A DNA stretch of 64,000 nucleotides, taken from contig CALDCB010000011.1 in assembly GCA_937937585.1 (NCBI GenBank), positions 186,001 through 250,000 of the forward strand, read 5' to 3'. The notes beneath the pieces were generated by a model that was not told the DNA's origin, did no database searches, and saw only the letters and a list, made by a program, of their open reading frames with translations. This DNA comes from an uncultured Coriobacteriaceae bacterium. GTDB taxonomy: Bacteria; Actinomycetota; Coriobacteriia; Coriobacteriales; Eggerthellaceae. Shown here piece by piece: positions 1 through 8,675 of the stretch. Within the stretch, counting starts at the first letter, position 1; the number at the start of each line of letters is the position of its first letter. Position numbers and translations under genes: made by a program.

Positions 1-17
1 TGTCGATGAATTTTGTT

Positions 18-989
18 CTAGATTTGACGAGTTCGAGCCGCATTCGCAGCAGCCATCGCGGTCAAGTCTAAAGCGCCGAGGGCCTCGGCTTCGGAAATCA
101 TCTCGTCGATAACCTCGCGTGCCGTTTTGCGCTCGTGCACCACGCCGGCGATCTGACCGGACATCATGTCGCCGTTATCAACATCGCCCTCGACTGCTCG
201 ACGCAGAGCGCCCAAGAACATACGCTCGATCTCTTCACCGTTCTTCTCAAGATCGCGCTCAAGCTGCTTGGCAGTACGAGAGAACTTGTTCTTAAGCGAG
301 CGAACCGGATGGCCCGAATCGCGACCGGTTACGATGGTGTCCGAGACCTTCGCATCAAGAACGCGCTGCTTATATGCGTCGGCAATGCAGCATTCCTCTA
401 CCGTCAAGAAGCGCGTGCCGCACTGGACGCCTTCGGCACCAAGCGCGAATGCGGCAACGATACCGCGACCATCCGCGATACCGCCAGCGGCGATGACGGG
501 AATCGATACCGCCTCGCACGTTGCGGGAACTAGGGCCATGGTGGCCAGCTCACCCACATGGCCGCCCGACTCGGTGCCCTCAGCTACCACCGCATCGGCG
601 CCCGTTCGCTCCATGCGCTTTGCCTGAGCAGGCGAAGCAACTACGGGAACGACCTTGATGCCCGCTTCCTTCCACATATCCATATATGCAGAAGGGCTTC
701 CTGCTCCGGTGGTGATAACGTCCACATGCAAACGAGTAAGCAACTCGGCGGTTTCGGGCGCGCGCTTGTCCATAAGCATGACATTGGCACCGATGGGTTT
801 ATCGGTGATGGCGCGAGCCTTGGCAACCTGTTCTTCAACCCACTCGGGTCGCTGTCCGCCGCAAGCTATGATGCCCAATCCGCCTGCAGCCGAAACAGCT
901 CCGGCAAGACTTGCGTCTGCGATACGCGCCATAGCGCCTTGGATGATGGGCTTTTCGATTCCCAGGATTTCAGTGATACGCGTCTGCAT
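18..989 (-). CDS. fabK: Enoyl-ACP reductase II (FabK), FMN-dependent
   Basis: A 323-residue FabK / nitronate monooxygenase-type TIM barrel. It should reduce trans-2-enoyl-ACP with NAD(P)H in the last step of the fatty acid elongation cycle, in the cytoplasm. The N-terminal IIQGAM stretch, the ESGGHVG loop (residues 140-146, with the catalytic-type His144), AAGGIADGRG (167-176) and GVQCGTRF (187-194) are the usual flavin and substrate motifs. The ATG has a clear GGAGGA upstream. It lies 69 bp downstream of acpP on the same strand, which favours FabK over a nitroalkane oxidase. No other enoyl reductase is in the window. Family assignment is strong; the exact cofactor preference is inferred. Confidence 0.93.
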   Translation of the reverse strand: MQTRITEILGIEKPIIQGAMARIADASLAGAVSAAGGLGIIACGGQRPEWVEEQVAKARAITDKPIGANVMLMDKRAPETAELLTRLHVDVITTGAGSPSAYMDMWKEAGIKVVPVVASPAQAKRMERTGADAVVAEGTESGGHVGELATMALVPATCEAVSIPVIAAGGIADGRGIVAAFALGAEGVQCGTRFLTVEECCIADAYKQRVLDAKVSDTIVTGRDSGHPVRSLKNKFSRTAKQLERDLEKNGEEIERMFLGALRRAVEGDVDNGDMMSGQIAGVVHERKTAREVIDEMISEAEALGALDLTAMAAANAARTRQI

Positions 990-1016
990 GTCAGTTGTCT
1001 CCTCCTTGCGAAAGTC

Positions 1017-1044
1017 AAAGGCACCGCGTGACCGCGGCGCCTTT
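1017..1044 (-). terminator. Hairpin between acpP and fabK, likely partial terminator
   Basis: A 12-bp stem (one G-U pair) with a 4-nt loop, followed on the minus strand by TTT-GAC-TTT. The T tract is weak, so it probably lets part of the transcription read through. That would give more acpP than fabK transcript, a usual need because ACP is abundant. Confidence 0.55.
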
Positions 1045-1058
1045 GCTTAGCGGCGACT

Positions 1059-1280
1059 TTACTTCAAGCCGTCGATGTACTCGACCATCTTGCCGATGGT
1101 GTCGATGCCTTCAGGCTCGCCGAACTCGATGTCAAGCTTCTCCTCGATGTCGCAGACAAGCTCGACCATGTCGAGGGAGTCGATGCCCAGGGACTCAAGG
1201 GTGGCGTCCTCGGTGACCTTGATCTCGTCGATGTCCAGGTTGTCGTTCAGCGTCTCTTTGATGACGTCAATGGTTGCCAT
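1059..1280 (-). CDS. acpP: Acyl carrier protein
   Basis: A 73-residue, strongly acidic acyl carrier protein. The phosphopantetheine attachment motif DSL is at residues 34-36 (Ser35) within GIDSLDMVEL. It carries growing acyl chains between the fatty acid synthesis enzymes in the cytoplasm. Length and charge are typical. The start has a GGAA-type ribosome site 5' of the ATG. The gene leads an apparent operon with fabK, and a FabT-like palindrome lies about 40 bp upstream of its start, in the promoter region. A second ACP for another pathway cannot be excluded, but the fab neighbours make the primary ACP most likely. Confidence 0.95.
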   Translation of the reverse strand: MATIDVIKETLNDNLDIDEIKVTEDATLESLGIDSLDMVELVCDIEEKLDIEFGEPEGIDTIGKMVEYIDGLK

Positions 1281-1318
1281 GTCGTTCCTTTCGGTTTGAT
1301 TCCACCTAGTTTTCTATT

Positions 1319-1341
1319 AATAGTTTGATGGTCAAACTATT
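1319..1341. promoter_or_regulatory. FabT-like operator upstream of acpP-fabK
   Basis: A perfect inverted repeat: 10-bp arms (AATAGTTTGA and its complement) around a 3-bp TGG spacer. The TTTGA/TCAAA core matches known FabT/FabR-type boxes of MarR-family fatty acid repressors. It sits between the regulator gene and acpP, in the acpP promoter region. Binding is inferred. Confidence 0.75.
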
Positions 1342-1435
1342 TACCATGATATTCAAGATGCCGTTTCGTCTCAAGATCAAGGAGGTTCCTCCACGATTTC
1401 TTTGCGAAGGCTTTAAAACCCCAGTTCAAAAGCTC

Positions 1436-1948
1436 TTAACGACGATCTTTCCCGGTCGATGAGGCCATTGCCAACTCGTTCTGCTCATCGAAATACGCCT
1501 TGACGTGACTCAATGCACTTGCCAAAACGCGCTCTTCTTCCTTGCTCAACCCTTCAAGCGCCGCCGCAAGCATCTTTTCATGAAACAGACGATGCGCACG
1601 ATAGACCTTGCGTCCATCGCTGGTAAGGGAAATAAGAACTTGACGCTTATCTTTCTCGGACTTCTGACGAGCAACCAGCCCCCTATCGGCAAGACGCTTC
1701 ACGGATGTGGTAAGCGTGGCAAGCGTGATGCCCAAGCGTGCGGCAATGACGTTCATGGGATTGACTTCGTACATTCCGATGGCGGCAATAGTATGGATCT
1801 CGCTGATGGTGAGCCCTTTTGTGATTCGATTCGAAAGAGAGCGCTCCTCGATATCCATAATGGAATTAAACGTTCCCGAAAGAAGATCGTCGAGCGCCAG
1901 ATCTTTCTGCGCGAAAGCCGAATGGGTAGTTTCAGCTTCCTGGTTCAT
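1436..1948 (-). CDS. MarR-family transcriptional regulator, FabT-like
   Basis: A 170-residue MarR-family winged-helix protein. The helix-turn-helix and wing span roughly residues 50-115 (MNVIAARLGITLATLTTS, then the basic KSEKDKRQ wing). The N- and C-terminal helices would form the dimer interface. Its place between acpP-fabK and divergent fabH, with FabT-like palindromes on both sides (1319-1341 and 2049-2071), suggests it represses fatty acid synthesis in response to acyl-ACP, as FabT does in Firmicutes. The second box lies near its own promoter, so autoregulation is plausible. The start has a strong GGGAGG. The MarR call is firm; the FabT role rests on context. Confidence 0.85.
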   Translation of the reverse strand: MNQEAETTHSAFAQKDLALDDLLSGTFNSIMDIEERSLSNRITKGLTISEIHTIAAIGMYEVNPMNVIAARLGITLATLTTSVKRLADRGLVARQKSEKDKRQVLISLTSDGRKVYRAHRLFHEKMLAAALEGLSKEEERVLASALSHVKAYFDEQNELAMASSTGKDRR

Positions 1949-2048
1949 TGATTCGCCCTCCCTATTTGCCGGCTGCGGTTGCCCCTAAGACGCAATCCGC
2001 GAATGTAAGAAACATGTAGTGGCTTGAAACGTCGTATTGCATTTTCTA

Positions 2049-2071
2049 AATTATTAGATAGTCAAACTAAT
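2049..2071. promoter_or_regulatory. Second FabT-like operator, fabH / regulator intergenic
   Basis: One half-site, TCAAACTAAT, is nearly identical to the acpP box. The other half is degenerate (6 of 10 positions). It sits about 60 bp upstream of the chosen fabH start and in the divergent promoter region of the regulator, so it could serve both. Confidence 0.55.
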
Positions 2072-2132
2072 TTCAATGCATTCAACGATACAAACACGAA
2101 CCGCAGGTCGCGGGCGTGCGTCAGGAGGAAGC

Positions 2133-3206
2133 ATGGGTTGCACCGTTATCGGGTCCGGTAAAGCCGTCCCACGTAAGATCGTTTCTAACGACGACCTTGC
2201 CAAACTTGTCGACACATCGGACGAGTGGATCGTTCAGCGAACGGGCATTCACAATAGGCGCATCGCAATCGAAGAATCCGCCACCGACCTTGCCAGCGCA
2301 GCATGCCTCGCCGCCATGGGACGGAAAGCCGACGAAAACAGCTCCGCCGCCCTGCCCGAAGCGTTCGGGTGGAGCGGGCAACAGATCGACCCCGCAAGCA
2401 TCGATCTGCTGATTTGCATGACCATCACGCCTGACACCACCATCCCCTCTCAGGCATCGCTGCTAAAAATGGCACTTGGCTTGAACAACGCCATCGCTTT
2501 CGATTTGAACGCCGCATGCTCTGGCTGCGTCTATGGCATAAACGTGGCCGAATCGATGATGGCGGCATCTCATATCGCCGAGGGCGCCGTCGGCAACAAA
2601 ATCAACCGCGCGTTGGTTGTCGGCGTCGAGCGACTGAGCCGCATCACCGATTGGACCGATCGTGCCACCTGCGTTTTGTTCGGCGATGGCGCCGGTGCCG
2701 TCCTGCTTGAATGGAATGAGAACAAGAAGGGCATCTTAAGCACGTTCATGAAGAACACCGACGATGTCGATATGACTCTGAGGCGCACCAATCTCTTCAA
2801 CGATGAAACGTTCCCTTTCGGCCCCGCCGACGCAGCCGCTATGCCCTACGAGAACACCGACTTCATCGGCATGAACGGGCAAGCTGTCTTTAAATTCGCG
2901 GGAAATGCCCTTGCTGAGGCAATCAACGCCGTGCTCGATCGAGCCAAAGTCGACCTTGACGACGTTTCCTGTATCGTCCCCCATCAAGCAAACGAACGCA
3001 TCATCAAATACGCCGCCAAGAAGATCAAACGCGACGAGTCGCTCTTCCAGGTTTCTATCGGCGACTCCGCCAACACTTCTGCCGCCAGTGCGCTTATGGC
3101 GCTCTGTGACGCATATCGCGCCGATCGCATTAACGAGGGCGATGTCGTGATCATGTCAGGTTTCGGCGGCGGTCTTACCTCAGGCGCCGTACTCTTCATC
3201 GCATAG
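2133..3206 (+). CDS. fabH: Beta-ketoacyl-ACP synthase III
   Basis: A 357-residue KAS III that condenses acetyl-CoA (or a branched acyl-CoA) with malonyl-ACP to start fatty acid synthesis. The catalytic triad is visible: Cys129 in NAACSG, His284 in PHQANER and Asn314 in DSANTS. The start is placed at the ATG at 2133, just after GGAGGA; an upstream in-frame ATG at 2076 would overlap the operator region and has no ribosome site. Residues about 62-85 carry an extra loop compared with textbook FabH, and what it does is not evident. The gene is divergent from the MarR regulator and probably shares its control with acpP-fabK. Confidence 0.94.
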   Translation: MGCTVIGSGKAVPRKIVSNDDLAKLVDTSDEWIVQRTGIHNRRIAIEESATDLASAACLAAMGRKADENSSAALPEAFGWSGQQIDPASIDLLICMTITPDTTIPSQASLLKMALGLNNAIAFDLNAACSGCVYGINVAESMMAASHIAEGAVGNKINRALVVGVERLSRITDWTDRATCVLFGDGAGAVLLEWNENKKGILSTFMKNTDDVDMTLRRTNLFNDETFPFGPADAAAMPYENTDFIGMNGQAVFKFAGNALAEAINAVLDRAKVDLDDVSCIVPHQANERIIKYAAKKIKRDESLFQVSIGDSANTSAASALMALCDAYRADRINEGDVVIMSGFGGGLTSGAVLFIA

Positions 3207-3235
3207 CCCCTGACCACATCGTTAATCTTAACTTG

Positions 3236-3277
3236 TTCGGCGCACCCGAATATATTATGTTGTTCAAGTGTGCCGAA
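3236..3277 (+). other. Inverted repeat after fabH
   Basis: Arms TTCGGCGCAC and GTGTGCCGAA (one wobble) around an AT-rich centre, 30 bp after the fabH stop. It has no T tract, so it is a weak terminator candidate or an operator for the transporter that follows. Confidence 0.35.
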
Positions 3278-3380
3278 TATGTATCTTGCTATCTCGCGAA
3301 ATGTGAAGACTCTCTGATTCTTATATGATCTCTTCAGTCATTTACTGTGACTCTGTCGATCTAAAGGAAGGGAGAGATAG

Positions 3381-4850
3381 ATGGCAGAAGCTAATAAGAA
3401 GAAAGACATGTACTACGTGCATGTCGCGATCAGCTTCGGTTTGTTGGCACTCATGTGGGTGCTGCCCAACCCGGAGCCCATCACCCCATTGGGAATGAAG
3501 CTGCTTGGCGTGTTCCTGATGATGATCTATGCATGATCCACGATTGAAACGTTGTGGCCCTCCATCGTCGGTTTGGTCCTTATGGGCGCAATCGGCCTGA
3601 GCGACGCCGGCTCCAACGATGTTTGGCTGCAAGCCGTCGGCAGTAACACGGTACTGCTGGTCCTGTTCGCAATGATCCTGTTCGGCGCCATCGATCAGGT
3701 TGGCGACACAAAGTACATCGCGAAGTTCATCCTGACCCGCAAGGTCCTTACCGGTCGCCCCTACGCGTACATGGCACTTTTCTTCCTCGCCTGCGCAGTC
3801 ATCTCGGGCTTGCTGAATGTTTTCATCGCGCTGATCCTTATGTGGCCTATCGCCACGCGCAACATGGAGATCATGGGCGTCACCAAAGAAGATCGCGTCT
3901 GGAAGTTCTTTTTTGTTGGCATGTTCCTTGCTATCACCCTGTTCCAGCCCCTGCTGCCCTTCAAGGGCGCTCCGCTGGTTCCCCTGAGCGCATTCACCAA
4001 GACCGTAGGTACGGCCATCCCCTACCTGCCCTACATCGTGGCCGACATTCTGATGTCCACCTTCATCCTGGTATGCTACCTGCTGGCCATGAAGTTCATC
4101 CTTCGCATTGACATGTCCAAGATGAAGTCCGTCACCCCTGAGATGGTTGAAGAGCAGATGCCCCTGCCCAAGATGAACCTTGTTCAGAAGATCTATCTTT
4201 GGATGATCCCGGTATATCTGGTTTGCGCCCTTGTCCCGAACTTTGTTAAGGGCAACCCAGTTTGCGACATGCTGAACTACATCGGCATCCTTGGCGTCAC
4301 CGCAGCCTTCGTAGGCGTTTGCCTGATCATTCATGTCGACGGCAAGCCGATCCTGAACTTCAAAGAAGTCGCTTATAAGCATTTCAACTGGGGCATCTTC
4401 TTCATGATCGCTGCTGCAGTATACGCCGCAGGCATGCTGTCCAAGCCCACCATCGGCGTTTCCCAATGGCTCATCCAGGTGCTCAACCCGCTCCTGGGCG
4501 GCCAGCCTGAATGGGCGTTCGTCTGCATCATGCTTCTTGTCTCGCTTATCATCACCAACTTCGCGAACAACGCAGCCATGGCAGTCGTCCTGCTTCCGAT
4601 CGTCGTTGGTTTCAGCGAACAGCTGGGCATCGACCCTGCACCTGTGTTCATGGGCGTCGTCCTGATGGTGTTCGTTGCTATGCTCACCCCGTCTGCTTCC
4701 CCGCATGCGGCAATGATGCACGGCAACAAGGAGCTGTACACCCAGAAGGACATCATGTCCATCGGCATCCCCGTTTGCGTGTTCACCTGGCTTGCATACA
4801 GCTTCATCGGATACCCGCTGATCAAGGTGCTTTTGAACGTCCTTGGCTAA
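3381..4850 (+). pseudogene. DASS/SLC13-type anion transporter split by in-frame TGA
   Basis: Read from the ATG at 3381 (ribosome site GGAAGGGAGAG just upstream), this is a 490-codon membrane carrier of the divalent anion:sodium symporter (SLC13-like) type. It has about 11-12 hydrophobic segments and the typical small-polar loop NFANNAAMAVV near residue 400. Codon 52 (3534-3536) is TGA, in a position where TGG (Trp) would be natural: IYA-stop-STIETLWPS. The frame is open on both sides. A TTG at 3552 could restart a 432-residue protein missing the first helix, but it has no good ribosome site. Either the gene is a recent nonsense pseudogene, the base is an error, or the stop is read through. 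Substrate is unknown (dicarboxylate or sulfate are family options). Confidence 0.75.
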
Positions 4851-4913
4851 AGCCCGGAATGGACTTCGCCCGATCACGTTCTTCCCTGCAATCTCTTCCG
4901 TGATTGCAGAAGC

Positions 4914-4943
4914 AAATAGACCTCCTTCGGGAGGTCTATTTTT
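4914..4943 (+). terminator. Rho-independent terminator
   Basis: A 12-bp perfect stem with a UUCG tetraloop, ending in a T run. It closes the anion transporter transcript. Confidence 0.9.
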
Positions 4944-5012
4944 ATGCTTGATATTATCTTTTTTCCCAGCTTGTTCCGCTCGGCGGCGCGCAGGGCGTTT
5001 CCATTCCCATGC

Positions 5013-5047
5013 AAAAAAGACCCGAAGCGATCACGCACTCCGGGTCT
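5013..5047 (-). terminator. Terminator of the CMD-family gene
   Basis: The minus strand shows AGACCCG, a long loop, CGGGTCT and then TTTTT. It lies just downstream of the gene ending at 5085. Confidence 0.75.
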
Positions 5048-5084
5048 GCTGGCGTTAGAAAAAACTTGAAGCCGTTGCGGGTTC

Positions 5085-5894
5085 TTAGAACTTGCTCTGG
5101 CCGCGCTTCTCCTGCTCGTCCTCAAGGATGACGGCGCCTGCGTTATCGATGGCGGCAATGCCATTGAGAACGCGGGGGTAGCCGATGTACGGGATCAGGT
5201 TGACCATGATGTCGTACAGAAGCTCCTTGCTGTTGCCAAGCTTCAAGTTGCCGATAGCATAGCTAATGGCCTGCGGATGAGCACCGCCCTGAGCAACGAT
5301 GAAGCAGAAAGCCACCATCTCGCGGTCGGTAACGGTAAGGCCATCGCGCGTGTAGTAATCACCGAAGCAGTTCTCAGCAATAAGCTTGTTGAGGTAACGG
5401 CGATCCTGAGGCCCGACCATCCAGCTTTCGCGGATGCCCTCACCGTAGATCTGAGCCTGGATGTTGTTGCCGGCGGTCAGACGCTCGGCACCCGAAACAG
5501 TCTGTTGAGACTCAAGCGGCATGTCGATGCCCTTAGCCTCGAACACCTCGTTAGCAGTCTTGATGAAGTGAATAGAACGGCCGAGGCCCAGATAAGGAAC
5601 GCCCATGTAGATGACTTCCTTGATCTCGACGGGATCAACGCCGAAGTTCAGCGCGCCCTCGACCATCAGCTGGAAGGTATCGCGCGCCTGGGTGCCCATA
5701 AGGCCAGCCAAAATGCACAGGAAACGACGACGATCGTCAAGGTCACTGGCATTGGGGATCTGATCGAACGCGAAGTTCTCGATGATCGCCGCGATCTCGG
5801 GATCGGTGCGCGAAAGAGAACCGACGGTGTTCGGCTTGATCTGCTCGCGATAAGCTCGTGCCGCATCAGTGATGTTGAACTGCTGCTCGGTCAT
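5085..5894 (-). CDS. Carboxymuconolactone decarboxylase (CMD)-family protein
   Basis: A 269-residue protein with two CMD-like all-helical repeats, about residues 35-115 and 165-250 (FLCILAGLMG...GVDPVEIKEVIYMG; then MVAFCFIVAQGGAHPQAISYAIGN). CMD proteins act either as lactone decarboxylases or as AhpD-like thiol peroxidases. The CxxC of AhpD is absent here, and the second repeat keeps the GGAHPQ-type motif of the decarboxylase branch. No aromatic degradation genes lie nearby, so the substrate is unknown. It is monocistronic with its own terminator; the start has a GAGAGG site. The family call is firm; the function is open. Confidence 0.8.
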   Translation of the reverse strand: MTEQQFNITDAARAYREQIKPNTVGSLSRTDPEIAAIIENFAFDQIPNASDLDDRRRFLCILAGLMGTQARDTFQLMVEGALNFGVDPVEIKEVIYMGVPYLGLGRSIHFIKTANEVFEAKGIDMPLESQQTVSGAERLTAGNNIQAQIYGEGIRESWMVGPQDRRYLNKLIAENCFGDYYTRDGLTVTDREMVAFCFIVAQGGAHPQAISYAIGNLKLGNSKELLYDIMVNLIPYIGYPRVLNGIAAIDNAGAVILEDEQEKRGQSKF

Positions 5895-5993
5895 ATAACT
5901 GCCTCTCTTCTATTTCGCCGGGTTTCAACCGGCAAGGTTTACCCGCCGAATCTTGCCACATATGAGCGTTTTTCGCAACGCAAGACCCGACAA

Positions 5994-7766
5994 TTATCCT
6001 TCCATAGTGCGCAAACGCGCCGCCGCTTCCTCAAGACGAGCACTCGCGGAATTCAACTCGACGAAGTCGGCATCGCCAAGCTTCTCCATCTTCTTCCCCG
6101 CGATCTTACTGACGATAGCCAAATCAGACTTGATCTGCTTCTTCTCGTCTTTACCCAGCTGTTTTTGAACCTTGCCGTAAAGGGTGTTCACTTCACCGGC
6201 GACCCTTTGCGCATTCGAAATGGCTTCCATCTTTTCGCGGCGGGCTTGGTCCTCGCCAGCGTACATCTCGGCATCGCGGATTGCCGCCTCGATCTCGGCA
6301 TCGGACATACGACCATCGTCGGTGATGGTGATCGACTGCTCTTTGCCGGTATCTTGGTCGCGTGCAGACACGGTAAGGATGCCGTTCGCATCGATATCGA
6401 ACGTGACCTCGATCTTTGGCACGCCGGCCATCGCGCGTTTGATACCTTTCAGACGGAACTTGCCAATGGTCTTGTTGTCCTTTGCCATGGGACGCTCGCC
6501 CTGAAGAACATGAATCTCGACGCTGGACTGGAACGCCGCAGCTGTGGTGAACACTTGGGAATAATGGGCGGGAAGCGTCGTATTTCGCTCGACGATGCGC
6601 GTGGCCACGCCGCCCAAGGTTTCAATCGAAAGAGACAGCGGCGTGACATCAAGAAGAAGGATCTCCTGACCACGAGTCGCAAGCGAGTTGCCCGCAGCCG
6701 CATTCGCCAACGTGTCGCCCTGAATCGCAGCGCCCTGAGCAACGCATTCGTCGGGGTTGATGGAATTCGCCGGCTCAAGACGCGTAAGCTTGCGAACATG
6801 CTCTTGAACGGCGGGAATGCGCGTGGATCCGCCGACAAGGAGAACCTGGCCCAACTCGCTTGCAGCGATACCGGCATCGTTTAGCGCCTGCTGGACGGGT
6901 TCGGTGGTTTGCTCAACAAGATCGGCCGTCATGCGGTCGAACTCGGCACGAGTGACCTCGCATTCGAAATGAAGCGGCCCGTTTTGATTCTGAGCCAAGA
7001 ACGGCAAGTTGACATGCGTCGACGAAAGCGAGGAAAGTTCCTCCTTCGCAGAGCGAGCAGCCTCTTTCATGCGCTGATGGGCCATGGGATCACGCTCGGC
7101 ATCGAAGCCGCTGGCTCGTTTGAATTCGGCGATCAAGTGCTTGCACAGACGCTCGTCGAAGTCGTCGCCGCCCAAGTGGTTGTTGCCGGCAGTTGCCAGA
7201 ACCTCGATAACGCCCTCGCCTATCTCGATGATGGAAACGTCGAACGTGCCCCCGCCTAAGTCGTACACCATGACTTTTTGAGGCGAACCGTGATCAAGCC
7301 CGTAAGCCAGCGCCGCGGAAGTCGGCTCGTTGATGATGCGCAGAACATTAAGACCCGCAATGCGACCGGCATCTTTCGTGGCCTGACGCTGAGTGTCGTT
7401 GAAATACGCGGGAACGGTGATGACGGCATCGGTGACGTCCTTGCCAAGGAAACGCTCGGCATCGCCCTTCAGCTTGCGTAGAACCATTGCCGAGATCTCT
7501 TGAGGAGAATACGCCTTACCGTCGATGTTCGCGCGCCAATCGGAACCCATATGACGTTTAACGGACGAAATGGTCCTATCGGGATTCACCGCCTGCTGAC
7601 GAATTGCGACGTTGCCAACCAGACGCTCACCGCTTTTGGAGAACGCGACCACGCTTGGCGTCGTACGTTCGCCCTCGGCGTTGACGATGACCTCGGGGCG
7701 TCCGCCCTCGACGATAGCCACACAGCTGTTAGTCGTTCCTAAATCGATTCCGATCGTTGCACCCAT
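5994..7766 (-). CDS. dnaK: Hsp70 chaperone DnaK
   Basis: A 590-residue Hsp70. The N-terminal ATPase domain opens with GIDLGTTNS (6-14) and contains the second phosphate loop DLGGGTFD; the substrate-binding domain follows (DVTPLSLSIETLGG). The C-terminal lid is present but the usual disordered tail is short, so the protein is about 30-40 residues shorter than many bacterial DnaKs. It is the last gene of a minus-strand cluster with a J-protein and a DUF5685 gene. There is no grpE, hrcA or classical dnaJ beside it, so it may be a second DnaK devoted to the neighbouring J-protein rather than the main heat-shock copy. Which is true needs the rest of the genome. Confidence 0.95.
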   Translation of the reverse strand: MGATIGIDLGTTNSCVAIVEGGRPEVIVNAEGERTTPSVVAFSKSGERLVGNVAIRQQAVNPDRTISSVKRHMGSDWRANIDGKAYSPQEISAMVLRKLKGDAERFLGKDVTDAVITVPAYFNDTQRQATKDAGRIAGLNVLRIINEPTSAALAYGLDHGSPQKVMVYDLGGGTFDVSIIEIGEGVIEVLATAGNNHLGGDDFDERLCKHLIAEFKRASGFDAERDPMAHQRMKEAARSAKEELSSLSSTHVNLPFLAQNQNGPLHFECEVTRAEFDRMTADLVEQTTEPVQQALNDAGIAASELGQVLLVGGSTRIPAVQEHVRKLTRLEPANSINPDECVAQGAAIQGDTLANAAAGNSLATRGQEILLLDVTPLSLSIETLGGVATRIVERNTTLPAHYSQVFTTAAAFQSSVEIHVLQGERPMAKDNKTIGKFRLKGIKRAMAGVPKIEVTFDIDANGILTVSARDQDTGKEQSITITDDGRMSDAEIEAAIRDAEMYAGEDQARREKMEAISNAQRVAGEVNTLYGKVQKQLGKDEKKQIKSDLAIVSKIAGKKMEKLGDADFVELNSASARLEEAAARLRTMEG

Positions 7767-7835
7767 GAAGCACTCCTTGATTCGAATCCAACGGCAGTCG
7801 AGCGAATCAAGCGCGACTGCGGCTGCCGCACATCA

Positions 7836-8675
7836 TCAACAGTAGATACCGGCTCCGTACACGTTGCCGCCATGCATCCCCATGCGAAGACACGAGTTCA
7901 TGCACATGTTCAGCACCATCAAGCCGCAGCAGCATTCAATACACGAGGTGGTTCCCATAGAGAAGCCCCGTTGCTGCGATTCTTGCTGATAAGTTTGAGC
8001 CGGCTGCTGAAAACCCTGCATTGCCCGACGGTACTCGGCGTTGTTCGGGTCGATTTTGCAAGCGCGGCGAATCTGTTCGTAAGCAAGCGTCTCGTTTCCA
8101 GCGCCATAGTTCGCAAGCGAAGACAGATAATACCAGCGAGCATTACGACCCGTAGAGGGAATGTCGGCCAAAATGACTGCAGCCTCCTTATGGCGGCCGG
8201 CGTTAATAAGGTCGATGGCCGCTTTCACCTCGGAAGAGTCGTACACGTTAGCCTCGGGGTGGATGTTGCGCGGGTTCGTGGCACCACCATAGAAGCCGAA
8301 ACCGAAAATGTCCTCCCAGGTGTACGTCTCGGACGACCAGCCATAAGATCCGTCGGAGGAATGCTGGTAACCGCCCTGCCCGGACGGGTTCTGTCCGCCC
8401 GTGCCGGAGTAGCCGTTGCCGCCGAACGGATCGTATGCCGCGCCACCTGCACCTTGCTGAGATGCCGCACGCCTGCGATCTTCTGCTGCGTACTTCTCGG
8501 GGTTCATCAGACGATCGTACGCCTCGTTGACCTGATTCATTCGCTCAGCGGCCTGTGGATCGTTGGGATTAAGGTCGGGGTGGTTCTCGCGAGCTTTTTT
8601 GCGATACGCCTTCTTGATGTCGTCCTTGCTTGCATCGGGCGACACTCCAAGAATTTCGTAGGGGCTTTTATCCAC
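7836..8675 (-). CDS. J-domain protein with Cys-rich C-terminal tail
   Basis: A 279-residue protein. Residues 1-65 form a J-domain with HPD at 32-34, which should stimulate DnaK ATPase. A Gly/Ser/Tyr-rich linker (about 75-115) follows, then a helical TPR-like stretch (about 145-225) in the region around NAGRHKEAAVILADIP. The tail (about 238-279) is hydrophobic and rich in Cys, with CIECCCG, further Cys, and a Cys at the end. It lacks the DnaJ zinc-finger and substrate domains, so it is not classical DnaJ. The tail could bind metal, carry lipid or insert in the membrane; none is shown. It overlaps the DUF5685 gene by 8 bp and precedes dnaK by 69 bp, so all three are probably co-expressed. Confidence 0.88.
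   Translation of the reverse strand: MDKSPYEILGVSPDASKDDIKKAYRKKARENHPDLNPNDPQAAERMNQVNEAYDRLMNPEKYAAEDRRRAASQQGAGGAAYDPFGGNGYSGTGGQNPSGQGGYQHSSDGSYGWSSETYTWEDIFGFGFYGGATNPRNIHPEANVYDSSEVKAAIDLINAGRHKEAAVILADIPSTGRNARWYYLSSLANYGAGNETLAYEQIRRACKIDPNNAEYRRAMQGFQQPAQTYQQESQQRGFSMGTTSCIECCCGLMVLNMCMNSCLRMGMHGGNVYGAGIYC

Noticed and set aside
3534..3557. Possible selenocysteine TGA with hairpin in the anion carrier
   Set aside because: The loop is 8 nt from the TGA, closer than known bacterial SECIS elements, the family has no Sec members, and no Sec genes are in the window. Kept as nonsense mutation.
3342..4877. Open antisense frame of about 511 codons over the anion carrier
   Set aside because: His/Asp/Gln-rich translation without a domain; a mirror of the membrane protein on the other strand. 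The sense frame has carrier motifs.
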